From assembly GCF_026586795.1 (NCBI RefSeq), contig NZ_JAPFGY010000008.1, positions 1 to 64,000 of the forward strand: DNA of 64,000 nucleotides, given 5' to 3'. The position numbers and the translations under genes are program-made. The stretch comes from Erythrobacter sp. WG. GTDB lineage: Bacteria; Pseudomonadota; Alphaproteobacteria; Sphingomonadales; Sphingomonadaceae. The notes under the pieces were generated by a model, which worked only from the letters and a program-made list of their open reading frames with translations, ran no database searches and was not told the DNA's origin. Shown here one piece after another: positions 8,726 to 16,118 of the stretch (its first letter is position 1; the number at the start of each line of letters is the position of its first letter).

Positions 8726-8926
8726 ATGGAAGAACCCGATCGCCCACGCCCCAGTGGAGACGCGGCGACTCGCCTCGCGGGCGAGGATCTCGGCCCCTAT
8801 TCGCAGGCCGAACTGGATGAACGCATCGCCCTGCTCGAGGCGGAGATCGCCCGCGTCAGGGCGCATCGGGACAAGGCCGCCGCACACCGTGCCGCCGCCG
8901 ACGCTCTGTTCGGAAAGCCGGGATGA
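8726..8926 (+). CDS. DUF1192 family protein
   Basis: A 66-residue protein with the conserved family core LGPYSQAELDERIALLEAEI followed by a charged helix and the end ALFGKPG. It is soluble, mostly a single coiled-coil helix. The family is restricted largely to alphaproteobacteria and has no known function. It is divergent from the quinone reductase gene, 96 bases away. Confidence 0.85.
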   Translation: MEEPDRPRPSGDAATRLAGEDLGPYSQAELDERIALLEAEIARVRAHRDKAAAHRAAADALFGKPG

Positions 8927-9060
8927 GCGCGCGCGCAACAATCCGTCGCATTCCTGATGCGGGGGAGTCGCAATTCGCGCAGCTTGTCCCATATTGCAGG
9001 AAACCGAGTCTCCCCGCCCGCCACACCCGGGCCCACCCTCCCCGCTAGAAGGCCTCTCCC

Positions 9061-11421
9061 ATGCCCAGCTTCGCCCAGAACCTCGAACGCACGCTGCACA
9101 ACGCGCTCGGCAACGCGTCCGAACGGCGGCACGAATATGCCACGCTCGAACACCTGCTGCTCGCGCTGATCGACGACGAGGACGCAGCCCAGGTGATGGC
9201 CGCCTGCGGGGTCGATCTTGCCGAGCTGGGCGAGGTGGTGAAGCAGTATCTCGATCAGGAATACCAGAGCCTCAAGACCGAGGACGGCGCCGATCCGCAG
9301 CCCACCGCCGGCTTCCAGCGGGTGATCCAGCGCGCGATCCTCCACGTCCAGTCGTCGGGCAAGGACACCGTCACCGGCGCGAACGTGCTGGTCGCGCTGT
9401 TTTCGGAGCGCGATTCCTATGCCGTCTACTTTCTCCAGCAGCAGGACATGAGCCGCCTCGATGCGGTGAGCTACATCAGCCACGGCATCGGCAAGGGCGG
9501 GCGACAGATCGAGAGCAAGACCCCGCAGGGGACCGACAAGGCGGAAGAGGCCGCGCAGACCAAGGAAGCGGGCGGCAACAAGAAGGAAACCGCGCTCGAC
9601 CAGTTTACCGTCAACCTCAACGCCAAGGCGGAAAGCGGCAAGATCGACCCGCTGATCGGCCGCGGGCCGGAGGTTGACCGGACGATCCAGATCCTGTGCC
9701 GCCGCTCCAAGAACAATCCCCTCTACGTGGGCGATCCGGGCGTTGGCAAAACCGCGATTGCGGAAGGTCTCGCGCGCAAGATCGTCGAGGGCGATGTGCC
9801 CGAGGTGCTGGCAGAAGCGGTCATCTACTCGCTCGACATGGGTGCGCTGCTGGCCGGCACGCGCTACCGCGGCGACTTCGAGGAGCGGCTGAAGCAGGTC
9901 GTCACCGAGCTCGAGGCGATGCCCAACGCGGTGCTGTTCATCGACGAGATCCACACTGTGATCGGCGCGGGCGCGACCAGCGGCGGGGCGATGGACGCCT
10001 CGAACCTGCTGAAGCCGGCGCTGTCGAGCGGCGCGATCCGCTGCATCGGCTCGACCACCTACAAGGAATTCCGCAACCACTTCGAAAAGGACCGCGCCCT
10101 GCTGCGCCGGTTCCAGAAGATCGACGTCAACGAGCCGACCATCGAGGACACGATCAAGATCCTGAAAGGTCTGCGCACCGCCTTCGAAGATCACCACAAG
10201 GTCAAGTACACCCCCGACGCGATCAAGACCGCGGTCGAGCTCTCGGCGCGCTACATCAATGACCGCAAGCTGCCCGACAAGGCGATCGACGTGATCGACG
10301 AGGTCGGCGCGATGCAGATGTTGGTGCCCCCCAGCCGCCGCAAGAAGACCATCACCGCGCGCGAGATCGAGCAGGTGATCGCGACGATGGCGCGCATCCC
10401 CCCCAAGTCGGTCAGCAAGGACGACAAGAAGGCGCTCGAGAACCTCGAACGCGACCTCAAGCACGTCGTCTTCGGGCAGGACGAGGCGATCACCCGCCTT
10501 GCCACCGCCATGAAGCTGAGCCGTGCGGGCCTGCGCGATCCGGACAAGCCGATTGGCTCCTTCCTGTTCAGCGGCCCCACCGGCGTCGGCAAGACCGAGG
10601 TTGCGCGCCAGCTCGCCACCATCATGGGGATCGAGCTCAAGCGCTTCGACATGTCCGAATACATGGAGCGCCACTCGGTCAGCCGGTTGATCGGCGCGCC
10701 TCCGGGCTATGTCGGCTATGACCAAGGCGGCCTGCTCACCGACGCGGTCGACCAGAACCCGCATTGCGTGCTGCTGCTGGACGAAATCGAGAAGGCTCAC
10801 CCGGACCTCTACAACATCCTGTTGCAGGTGATGGATAATGGCCGCCTGACCGACCACCACGGCAAGACGGTCGATTTCCGCAACGTGGTCCTGATCATGA
10901 CCACCAATGCGGGCGCGGCCGACATGGCGCGGCAGGGCATCGGCTTCGGCGACGTGTCGAAGGCCGACGCGGGCGACGAGGCGGTGAAGAAGATGTTCAC
11001 CCCCGAATTCCGCAACCGCCTCGATGCGATCGTGCCCTTTGCCTATCTCGGCAAGAGCATCGTCGCGCGCGTGGTCGACAAGTTCATCCTCCAGCTCGAA
11101 CTCCAGCTGGCCGAACAGAACGTCCACATCCAGTTCGACAGCGACGCACGTGGCTGGCTCGCCGACAAGGGCTACGACAAGCTCTACGGCGCCCGCCCGA
11201 TGGCCCGCCTGATCCAGGAAAAGATCAAGCAGCCGCTCGCCGAGGAACTGCTGTTCGGCAAGCTGGCCGAGGGCGGCGAGGTCCACGTCAGCATCAAGGA
11301 CGGCAAGCCCGCCTTCGAGATGACCCCGGCCCCGCCCAAGGTGAAGCCCGCCAAGAAGGTGTCGGTGAAGAAGAAACCTGCGGCCGAGAAGGACCCGGCG
11401 CCGGAAGCCGACGAGGGCTGA
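9061..11421 (+). CDS. clpA: ATP-dependent Clp protease ATP-binding subunit ClpA
   Basis: A 786-residue Hsp100 unfoldase that feeds substrates to ClpP. Domain order: Clp N-repeat domain (about 1-140, MPSFAQNLERTLHNAL), linker, AAA-1 with GDPGVGKT near residue 226, AAA-2 with GPTGVGKT near residue 506, then the D2-small domain. The ClpP-contact loop reads QGIGFGDV, just before the conserved TPEFRNRLD. The C-terminus carries an extra Lys/Pro/Ala-rich tail of about 30 residues (VKPAKKVSVKKKPAAEK) not usual in ClpA. The adaptor gene clpS is not adjacent. A strong terminator follows. Confidence 0.95.
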   Translation: MPSFAQNLERTLHNALGNASERRHEYATLEHLLLALIDDEDAAQVMAACGVDLAELGEVVKQYLDQEYQSLKTEDGADPQPTAGFQRVIQRAILHVQSSGKDTVTGANVLVALFSERDSYAVYFLQQQDMSRLDAVSYISHGIGKGGRQIESKTPQGTDKAEEAAQTKEAGGNKKETALDQFTVNLNAKAESGKIDPLIGRGPEVDRTIQILCRRSKNNPLYVGDPGVGKTAIAEGLARKIVEGDVPEVLAEAVIYSLDMGALLAGTRYRGDFEERLKQVVTELEAMPNAVLFIDEIHTVIGAGATSGGAMDASNLLKPALSSGAIRCIGSTTYKEFRNHFEKDRALLRRFQKIDVNEPTIEDTIKILKGLRTAFEDHHKVKYTPDAIKTAVELSARYINDRKLPDKAIDVIDEVGAMQMLVPPSRRKKTITAREIEQVIATMARIPPKSVSKDDKKALENLERDLKHVVFGQDEAITRLATAMKLSRAGLRDPDKPIGSFLFSGPTGVGKTEVARQLATIMGIELKRFDMSEYMERHSVSRLIGAPPGYVGYDQGGLLTDAVDQNPHCVLLLDEIEKAHPDLYNILLQVMDNGRLTDHHGKTVDFRNVVLIMTTNAGAADMARQGIGFGDVSKADAGDEAVKKMFTPEFRNRLDAIVPFAYLGKSIVARVVDKFILQLELQLAEQNVHIQFDSDARGWLADKGYDKLYGARPMARLIQEKIKQPLAEELLFGKLAEGGEVHVSIKDGKPAFEMTPAPPKVKPAKKVSVKKKPAAEKDPAPEADEG

Positions 11422-11441
11422 GGCGGAGCGACACACAAACG

Positions 11442-11480
11442 GGGCGCGGAAGAGGAACCTCTTCCGCGCCCTTCTTGTTT
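11442..11480 (+). terminator. Rho-independent terminator of clpA
   Basis: Perfect GC-rich inverted repeat with arms 11442-11455 (GGGCGCGGAAGAGG) and 11458-11471, a very short loop, followed by TTCTTGTTT. It starts 20 bases after the clpA stop and ends about 10 bases before the start of the exonuclease gene, so it isolates clpA from it. Confidence 0.9.
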
Positions 11481-11489
11481 AAACCAGCA

Positions 11490-12494
11490 ATGAGCCCCCC
11501 CTTTTCCTGGATTCGGCCCGAGCCCTGGGGCATCCACATCGTCCCCGCCGACGCCTGGGTCGATCCCTCGCGGCCCGTTGCCCGCGCGCTCGTCACCCAC
11601 GGGCACGCCGACCATGCACGCGGCGGGCACGGGGCGACCATCGCCACCCCGGCGACCCTCGCGATCATGGAGCTGCGCTACCAGACCCGCGAGGGCGCGC
11701 TGCCGGTGGAATATGGCGAGAGCGTGGAGATCGGCGGCAATGTCACCGCGACCTACCTCCCCGCGGGCCATGTGCTCGGCTCGGCGCAGATCCTGCTCGA
11801 GCACGCGGGCGAGCGGGTGGTCATCACCGGCGACTACAAGCGCGCCCCCGATCCCACCTGCGAACCCTTCCAGGTCACCCCCTGCGACATCTTCATCACC
11901 GAGGCGACCTTCGGCCTTCCGCTGTTCACCCATCCGCCGATCGGCGAGGAGATCGGTAAACTGCTCGAGGCGCGGCGGGAAAACCCGGATTCCTGCATCC
12001 TCGTCGGCGCCTATGCGCTGGGCAAGGCGCAGCGGGTGATCGCGGAACTGCGCGCGGCGGGCCACCACGACACCATCTGGCTGCACGGCGCGATGGAGGC
12101 GATGTGCCGGCTCTACGAGACACACGGCGTCCCGCTCGGCGATCTCCGGCTGGTGAGCGATGCGACCAAGGACCAGATGCGCGGGGGCATCGTCATGGCC
12201 CCGCCCTCGGCGCTCGGCGATCGCTGGAGCCGCCGCCTGCCCGATCCCGTCACGGCGATGGCATCGGGCTGGATGCGGGTCCGCCAGCGCGCCCGCCAGC
12301 GCGGGGTCGAACTGCCCCTGGTCATCTCGGATCATGCCGACTGGGGCGAACTCACCCGCACCATCGCGGAAGTGAACCCGCAGGAGACCTGGATCACCCA
12401 CGGCCGCGAGGAGGCGCTGCTGCGCTGGTGCGAACTCAGCCAGCGCCGCGCCCGCGCGCTGGCGCTGGTCGGCTACGAGGACGAGGATGATTGA
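11490..12494 (+). CDS. Ligase-associated DNA exonuclease
   Basis: A 334-residue metallo-beta-lactamase/beta-CASP nuclease. The metal site HGHADH is at residues 37-42, then GHVLGSAQI, TGDYKR and the beta-CASP His motif ISDHADWGEL near the end. The family is called ligase-associated exonuclease because its gene accompanies a DNA ligase, an Lhr-like helicase and the nuclease PdeM in many bacteria. Here only the ligase gene is nearby (13011), separated by a small antisense gene. The start at ATG 11490 follows the clpA terminator. Confidence 0.88.
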   Translation: MSPPFSWIRPEPWGIHIVPADAWVDPSRPVARALVTHGHADHARGGHGATIATPATLAIMELRYQTREGALPVEYGESVEIGGNVTATYLPAGHVLGSAQILLEHAGERVVITGDYKRAPDPTCEPFQVTPCDIFITEATFGLPLFTHPPIGEEIGKLLEARRENPDSCILVGAYALGKAQRVIAELRAAGHHDTIWLHGAMEAMCRLYETHGVPLGDLRLVSDATKDQMRGGIVMAPPSALGDRWSRRLPDPVTAMASGWMRVRQRARQRGVELPLVISDHADWGELTRTIAEVNPQETWITHGREEALLRWCELSQRRARALALVGYEDEDD

Positions 12495-12520
12495 GGCGGG
12501 GCACCGATATGCGAAAGGGC

Positions 12521-12545
12521 AGGCGCGGCCCGGAAAGCCGCGCCT
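12521..12545. other. Hairpin between convergent genes
   Basis: A nine-base perfect stem, AGGCGCGGC at 12521-12529 and GCCGCGCCT at 12537-12545, with a seven-base loop. It lies in the 103-base gap between the convergent exonuclease gene and the small secreted protein gene. It could slow or end transcription from either side, but no T-tract follows. Confidence 0.5.
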
Positions 12546-12597
12546 CCCCCTCCACTATCCTGCGGATGGGCCCTTTCCCCCGGCAGGGGAGGAAGGC

Positions 12598-12909
12598 TTA
12601 CTTGATCGCGGTCAGATCGGTGTTGATCTTGGTCAGCAGCTCTTCGCTGATCATGCCCTGCGAATAGGGGGCGAGCGCCTTGAGGCTCAGCGCCTTGAAC
12701 ATATCGTACTGCGGGACCTGCACGATGCCGGGCAGGTACTTGTCGAGCACGGCCTTGGCGCGCGCGTCGGCGACCAGCGCCTCGATCGGTGTCTCGATCG
12801 AGAACAGCGACGCGGGCGCGGTCGGCGCGGCGGGCGCGTCCTGCGCGGCGGCGGGGGCGGTGATGGCGGCAACGGCCAGGCCGAGGGCGGCAAGCGGAGC
12901 GAACTTCAT
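12598..12909 (-). CDS. Small secreted protein of unknown function
   Basis: A 103-residue protein starting MKFAPLAALGLAVAAITAPA, a clear Sec signal peptide with probable cleavage after AAA at about residue 22. The mature part of about 80 residues is mildly acidic, with SLFSIETPIEALVADARAKAVLD and LKALAPYSQGMISEELL, and contains no cysteine. I do not recognise a functional domain. GAAATCC-rich sequence precedes the start. It lies antisense between the exonuclease and ligase genes. Confidence 0.75.
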   Translation of the reverse strand: MKFAPLAALGLAVAAITAPAAAQDAPAAPTAPASLFSIETPIEALVADARAKAVLDKYLPGIVQVPQYDMFKALSLKALAPYSQGMISEELLTKINTDLTAIK

Positions 12910-13010
12910 GGAGGGGATTTCCTTTCCTTAGCGCGCGTCCACGGCGCGCCCGCCGCTCTCTCTAACCGATTCGCATGGCCGTGCAATGAACCGTTGCGGG
13001 CGTGCGGCTA

Positions 13011-14609
13011 ATGGAGGAGTTCGCCGCCCTCCTCGACGCGCTGGTCTACACCACGAGCCGCAACCGGAAGCTTGCGCTGATCGCCGCCTACCTGCGCGAG
13101 GCCCCGGACCCGGACCGCGGCTGGGCGCTTGCCGCGCTTACCGACGGGCTCGATTTCCCCGCGGTCAAGAGCAACACGATCCGCACCCTGATGATGGAGC
13201 GGGTGGACCCGGTGCTGTGGGCGCTCAGCCGTGATTTCGTCGGCGACACGGCCGAGACCGCGAGCCTGCTGTGGCCGGAGCCCGACGATGCCGCCCCGCA
13301 ACCGGATCTGTCGCTGACCGAGGTGGTCGAGCGCCTCTCCGCCCTCACCCGCGCCAGCGCCCCGCGCGAGCTGCCGGGGCTGCTCGACCGGATGGACGCG
13401 AACGGGCGCTATGCGCTCATCAAGCTCGCCACCGGAGGGATGCGCGTCGGGGTCTCGGCGCGGCTCGCCAAGACCGCCTTCGCGCTCGCCTTCGAGGTGC
13501 CGGTGGAGGCGGTCGAGGAATACTGGCACGCGCTTGCGCCGCCCTATGCCGAGCTGTTCCAATGGGCGGCGCATGGCGGCGCTGAGCCCGATCTCGCCCA
13601 TGCGCCGCGGTTCCGGCCCTTCATGCTCGCGCACCCGCTCGAGGACGGGGTAGTCGATCTCAAGGATTACGCCGCCGAGTGGAAGTGGGACGGCATCCGC
13701 GTGCAACTGGTCCGGGCGGGCGGCGAGACGCGGGTCTATTCGCGCTCGGGCGACGACATCTCGGCGACCTTTCCTGAACTCCTCGACGTGCTGCCGATGG
13801 ACGCGGTGCTCGACGGGGAACTGCTGGTGCGCGGCTCCGCCCAGGGCGGCGAGGCGGGAGGCGCGGCGAGCTTCAATGCGCTCCAGCAAAGGCTCGGGCG
13901 AAAGACCGTGTCGAAGGCGATGCTCCGGGATTACCCCGCCTTCGTGCGGCTCTACGACGTGCTGCTGCTCGAGGGCCACGACTGGCGCGAGGCCCCGTGG
14001 AAGTCGCGCCGCGCGACTTTGGAACGCCTGATGCCGCGCCTGCCCGCCAGCCACTTCGACCTTTCGAGCCTCGTCGACGCCGAGGACTTCGCCGCCCTCG
14101 CCGCGATCCGAGACACCGCGCGCGACGAGGCGATCGAGGGGCTGATGCTCAAGCACCGCGAGAGCCCCTATGTCGCGGGCCGCAAGGTGGCGCTGTGGTA
14201 CAAGTGGAAGCGCGATCCGCTGCTGATCGATTGCGTGCTGATGTATGCCCAGCGCGGCAGCGGCAAGCGATCGAGCTTCTATTCGGACTACACCTTCGGC
14301 TGCTGGGACGGCGACCCCGATGCCGGCGCCGAGCTGCTCCCCGTCGGCAAGGCCTATTCGGGCTTCACCGACGAGGAGCTGAAGAAGCTCGACCGCTTCG
14401 TGCGGCAGAACACGCTGAACAAGTTCGGCCCGGTGCGCGAGGTGGAGAGGAAGCTGGTGTTCGAGGTCGCCTTCGATAGCGTCCACGCCTCCAAGCGCCA
14501 CAAGTCGGGCCTCGCGATGCGCTTCCCCCGCATCCACCGCATCCGCTGGGACAAGCCCGCGCACGAGGCGGACCGGATCGCGGCGCTCAAGGCATTGATC
14601 AAGGACTGA
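13011..14609 (+). CDS. ATP-dependent DNA ligase (cisplatin damage response type)
   Basis: A 532-residue DNA ligase that seals nicks using ATP. The N-terminal DNA-binding domain covers about 1-200. The adenylation motif EWKWDGIRVQ has its AMP-accepting lysine at residue 225, followed by RSGDDIS, DGELL and the lysine-rich motif KWKRDPLLIDCVL. The C-terminal OB domain ends near HRIRWDKPAHEAD. I prefer ATG 13011 (MEEFAALLDALVY) over GTG 13002. This ligase type is linked to cisplatin and crosslink repair with its exonuclease partner at 11490. Ligase and exonuclease point the same way but are not contiguous. Confidence 0.9.
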   Translation: MEEFAALLDALVYTTSRNRKLALIAAYLREAPDPDRGWALAALTDGLDFPAVKSNTIRTLMMERVDPVLWALSRDFVGDTAETASLLWPEPDDAAPQPDLSLTEVVERLSALTRASAPRELPGLLDRMDANGRYALIKLATGGMRVGVSARLAKTAFALAFEVPVEAVEEYWHALAPPYAELFQWAAHGGAEPDLAHAPRFRPFMLAHPLEDGVVDLKDYAAEWKWDGIRVQLVRAGGETRVYSRSGDDISATFPELLDVLPMDAVLDGELLVRGSAQGGEAGGAASFNALQQRLGRKTVSKAMLRDYPAFVRLYDVLLLEGHDWREAPWKSRRATLERLMPRLPASHFDLSSLVDAEDFAALAAIRDTARDEAIEGLMLKHRESPYVAGRKVALWYKWKRDPLLIDCVLMYAQRGSGKRSSFYSDYTFGCWDGDPDAGAELLPVGKAYSGFTDEELKKLDRFVRQNTLNKFGPVREVERKLVFEVAFDSVHASKRHKSGLAMRFPRIHRIRWDKPAHEADRIAALKALIKD

Positions 14610-14647
14610 TCGCGGCTTAGCAAGGCGGAACACATGGGGAGACCGCG

Positions 14648-15160
14648 ATGTCCTACGCCACCGCCGCGCTTGCCACTTTCGGCAATGTCCTCGGCACGCT
14701 CGATCATCTCGTCACCAAGGCGCAAGCCCACGAAAAGGGCGAGGCGCTGCTGCAATCGCGGCTGGCGCCGGATATGTTCGCGCTCCACACCCAGATCCGC
14801 TTCACGATCGACCAGGTGCTCGTCGCGCTCGACCGGCTTGGCACGCTCGGCCTGACGCTCGATGCCGCCGACATCACGAGCTTCGCCGAAGCCCGCGCCC
14901 GCATCGCCGCCGCCAAGGCACAGCTCGCGGCGACCGATCCGGGCCTGTGGCCGAGCTCGACCGAGGCGGTGTCCTTCGACCTCCCCAACGGCATGGGCTT
15001 CCTGATGCGCGCGCACGAATATTGCCGCGACTGGTCGATCCCCCAGGCCTATTTCCACCTCACCGCGACCTACGCGATCCTGCGCATGGAAGGCGTGCCG
15101 CTCGGCAAGGCGGATTTCGTGGGCCATATGTTCCAATACGCCAGGCAACCGGTCGCCTGA
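14648..15160 (+). CDS. DUF1993 family protein
   Basis: A 170-residue protein of the DUF1993 family, predicted all-helical and DinB-like. Recognisable stretches are MSYATAALATFGNVLGTLDH at the start, FTIDQVLVALDRLG in the middle and YCRDWSIPQAYFHLTATYAILR near the end. No metal triad is obvious and no function is established. It follows the ligase gene with a 38-base gap and is closed by a nine-base GC hairpin (15170-15192). Confidence 0.85.
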   Translation: MSYATAALATFGNVLGTLDHLVTKAQAHEKGEALLQSRLAPDMFALHTQIRFTIDQVLVALDRLGTLGLTLDAADITSFAEARARIAAAKAQLAATDPGLWPSSTEAVSFDLPNGMGFLMRAHEYCRDWSIPQAYFHLTATYAILRMEGVPLGKADFVGHMFQYARQPVA

Positions 15161-15169
15161 CGGAGCCTG

Positions 15170-15192
15170 CCGGCCAGCGACCTGCTGGCCGG
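15170..15192 (+). other. Hairpin downstream of the DUF1993 gene
   Basis: Perfect nine-base stem CCGGCCAGC / GCTGGCCGG with a five-base loop, ten bases after the DUF1993 stop. No T-tract follows, so it is only a possible terminator or RNA-stabilising hairpin. Confidence 0.5.
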
Positions 15193-15239
15193 ACCCGGCG
15201 TCGCGGATCAAAACGGCGCCTGCGCGACTTTAGCTGTCC

Positions 15240-15539
15240 ATGAAGACCAAAGTCCGCGCCAATTGGTCGCACGCCGTGCTGGTGTGCCGGAAGTGTTCGA
15301 AGAAGCTCGCGAAGAAGGATCTGGGCTTCGGCCCCGACGACAAGCGCCTCGCCGTCGCCCTGAAGCGCGAACTGGGCGCGGGCAAGGGCCGAAAGGCGCG
15401 GGTCGGGATCGTCGAGGTGCCGTGCCTCGGCATCTGCCCGAAAGGCGGCGTGGTGGTCATCGACAGCCGCCGGCCGCAGGAATGGCGGATCGTCGCAGCC
15501 GGGGCCGACGTGGCCGACGAGGCGGTGCTGTTGCGCTAA
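15240..15539 (+). CDS. Thioredoxin-like [2Fe-2S] ferredoxin domain protein
   Basis: A 99-residue protein with four cysteines in the pattern of thioredoxin-fold ferredoxins: VCRKCS (Cys16, Cys19) and PCLGICPKGG (Cys62, Cys66). The spacing C-x2-C and C-x3-C suggests a bound [2Fe-2S] cluster. The rest is small and basic. It ends five bases before the convergent gamma carbonic anhydrase gene. The redox partner is unknown. A second member of this fold is encoded at 56167. Confidence 0.7.
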   Translation: MKTKVRANWSHAVLVCRKCSKKLAKKDLGFGPDDKRLAVALKRELGAGKGRKARVGIVEVPCLGICPKGGVVVIDSRRPQEWRIVAAGADVADEAVLLR

Positions 15540-15543
15540 GGGC

Positions 15544-16107
15544 CTAGCCGAGCGCCGCCGCCACAGCCTCGGCATGGTGCTTCGCGTTTTCGGCATAATG
15601 TGCCGTCCCGATCCGCATCCCCATGATCGCCGCCTCATCTAGGTCGCGCATCTTCTTCGCCGGGCGCCCGCCCCACAGTTCGCGCGGCGCGATCACCTTG
15701 CCCTCGGTCAGCATCGCGCCCGCCGCGAGCATCGCATCGCTGCCGATCACCGCCTTGTTCATCACGATCGCGCCGAGGCCGACGAAGCCGCGATCATGGA
15801 TCGTGCAGCCGTGCACCATCGCCATGTGTCCGATCAACACATCATCGCCGATGATCAGCGGCGAGCCATCCGGATCGCCCGGGCGCGGCGGGTCGCAGTG
15901 GAGCACGCTGCCGTCCTGCACGTTGCTGCGCGCGCCGATCACGATGCGCGACACGTCGGCGCGCAGCACGCAGTTGTACCAGACCGACGAGCCCGCCCCG
16001 ATCGTCACGTCGCCGATGATCGTCACGCCGGGCGCGATGAAGGCGCTATCGTCGATCCTGGGGGTCTTGCCGTGGATGGGGACTATATTGACGCCGGGGC
16101 GTTGCAT
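15544..16107 (-). CDS. Gamma carbonic anhydrase family protein
   Basis: A 187-residue left-handed beta-helix protein with hexapeptide repeats from about residue 15 to 150 (PGVTIIGDVTIGAGSSVWYN). The zinc-binding histidine positions of gamma carbonic anhydrases are visible in SVLHCD and IGHMAMVHGC. The family includes active and inactive members, so catalysis is likely but not proven. The start MQRPGVNIVP at 16107 lies 11 bases after the stop of the fused spermidine synthase gene, making this the last gene of the hemB operon. Confidence 0.88.
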   Translation of the reverse strand: MQRPGVNIVPIHGKTPRIDDSAFIAPGVTIIGDVTIGAGSSVWYNCVLRADVSRIVIGARSNVQDGSVLHCDPPRPGDPDGSPLIIGDDVLIGHMAMVHGCTIHDRGFVGLGAIVMNKAVIGSDAMLAAGAMLTEGKVIAPRELWGGRPAKKMRDLDEAAIMGMRIGTAHYAENAKHHAEAVAAALG

Positions 16108-16118
16108 AAGCGGCTCCT

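Noticed and set aside
8797-11436. Long open frame (879 codons) antisense to clpA
   Set aside because: It mirrors a well-supported gene in a GC-rich genome with few stop codons; its translation is low-complexity (His/Arg/Leu/Gly-rich) without a recognisable domain.
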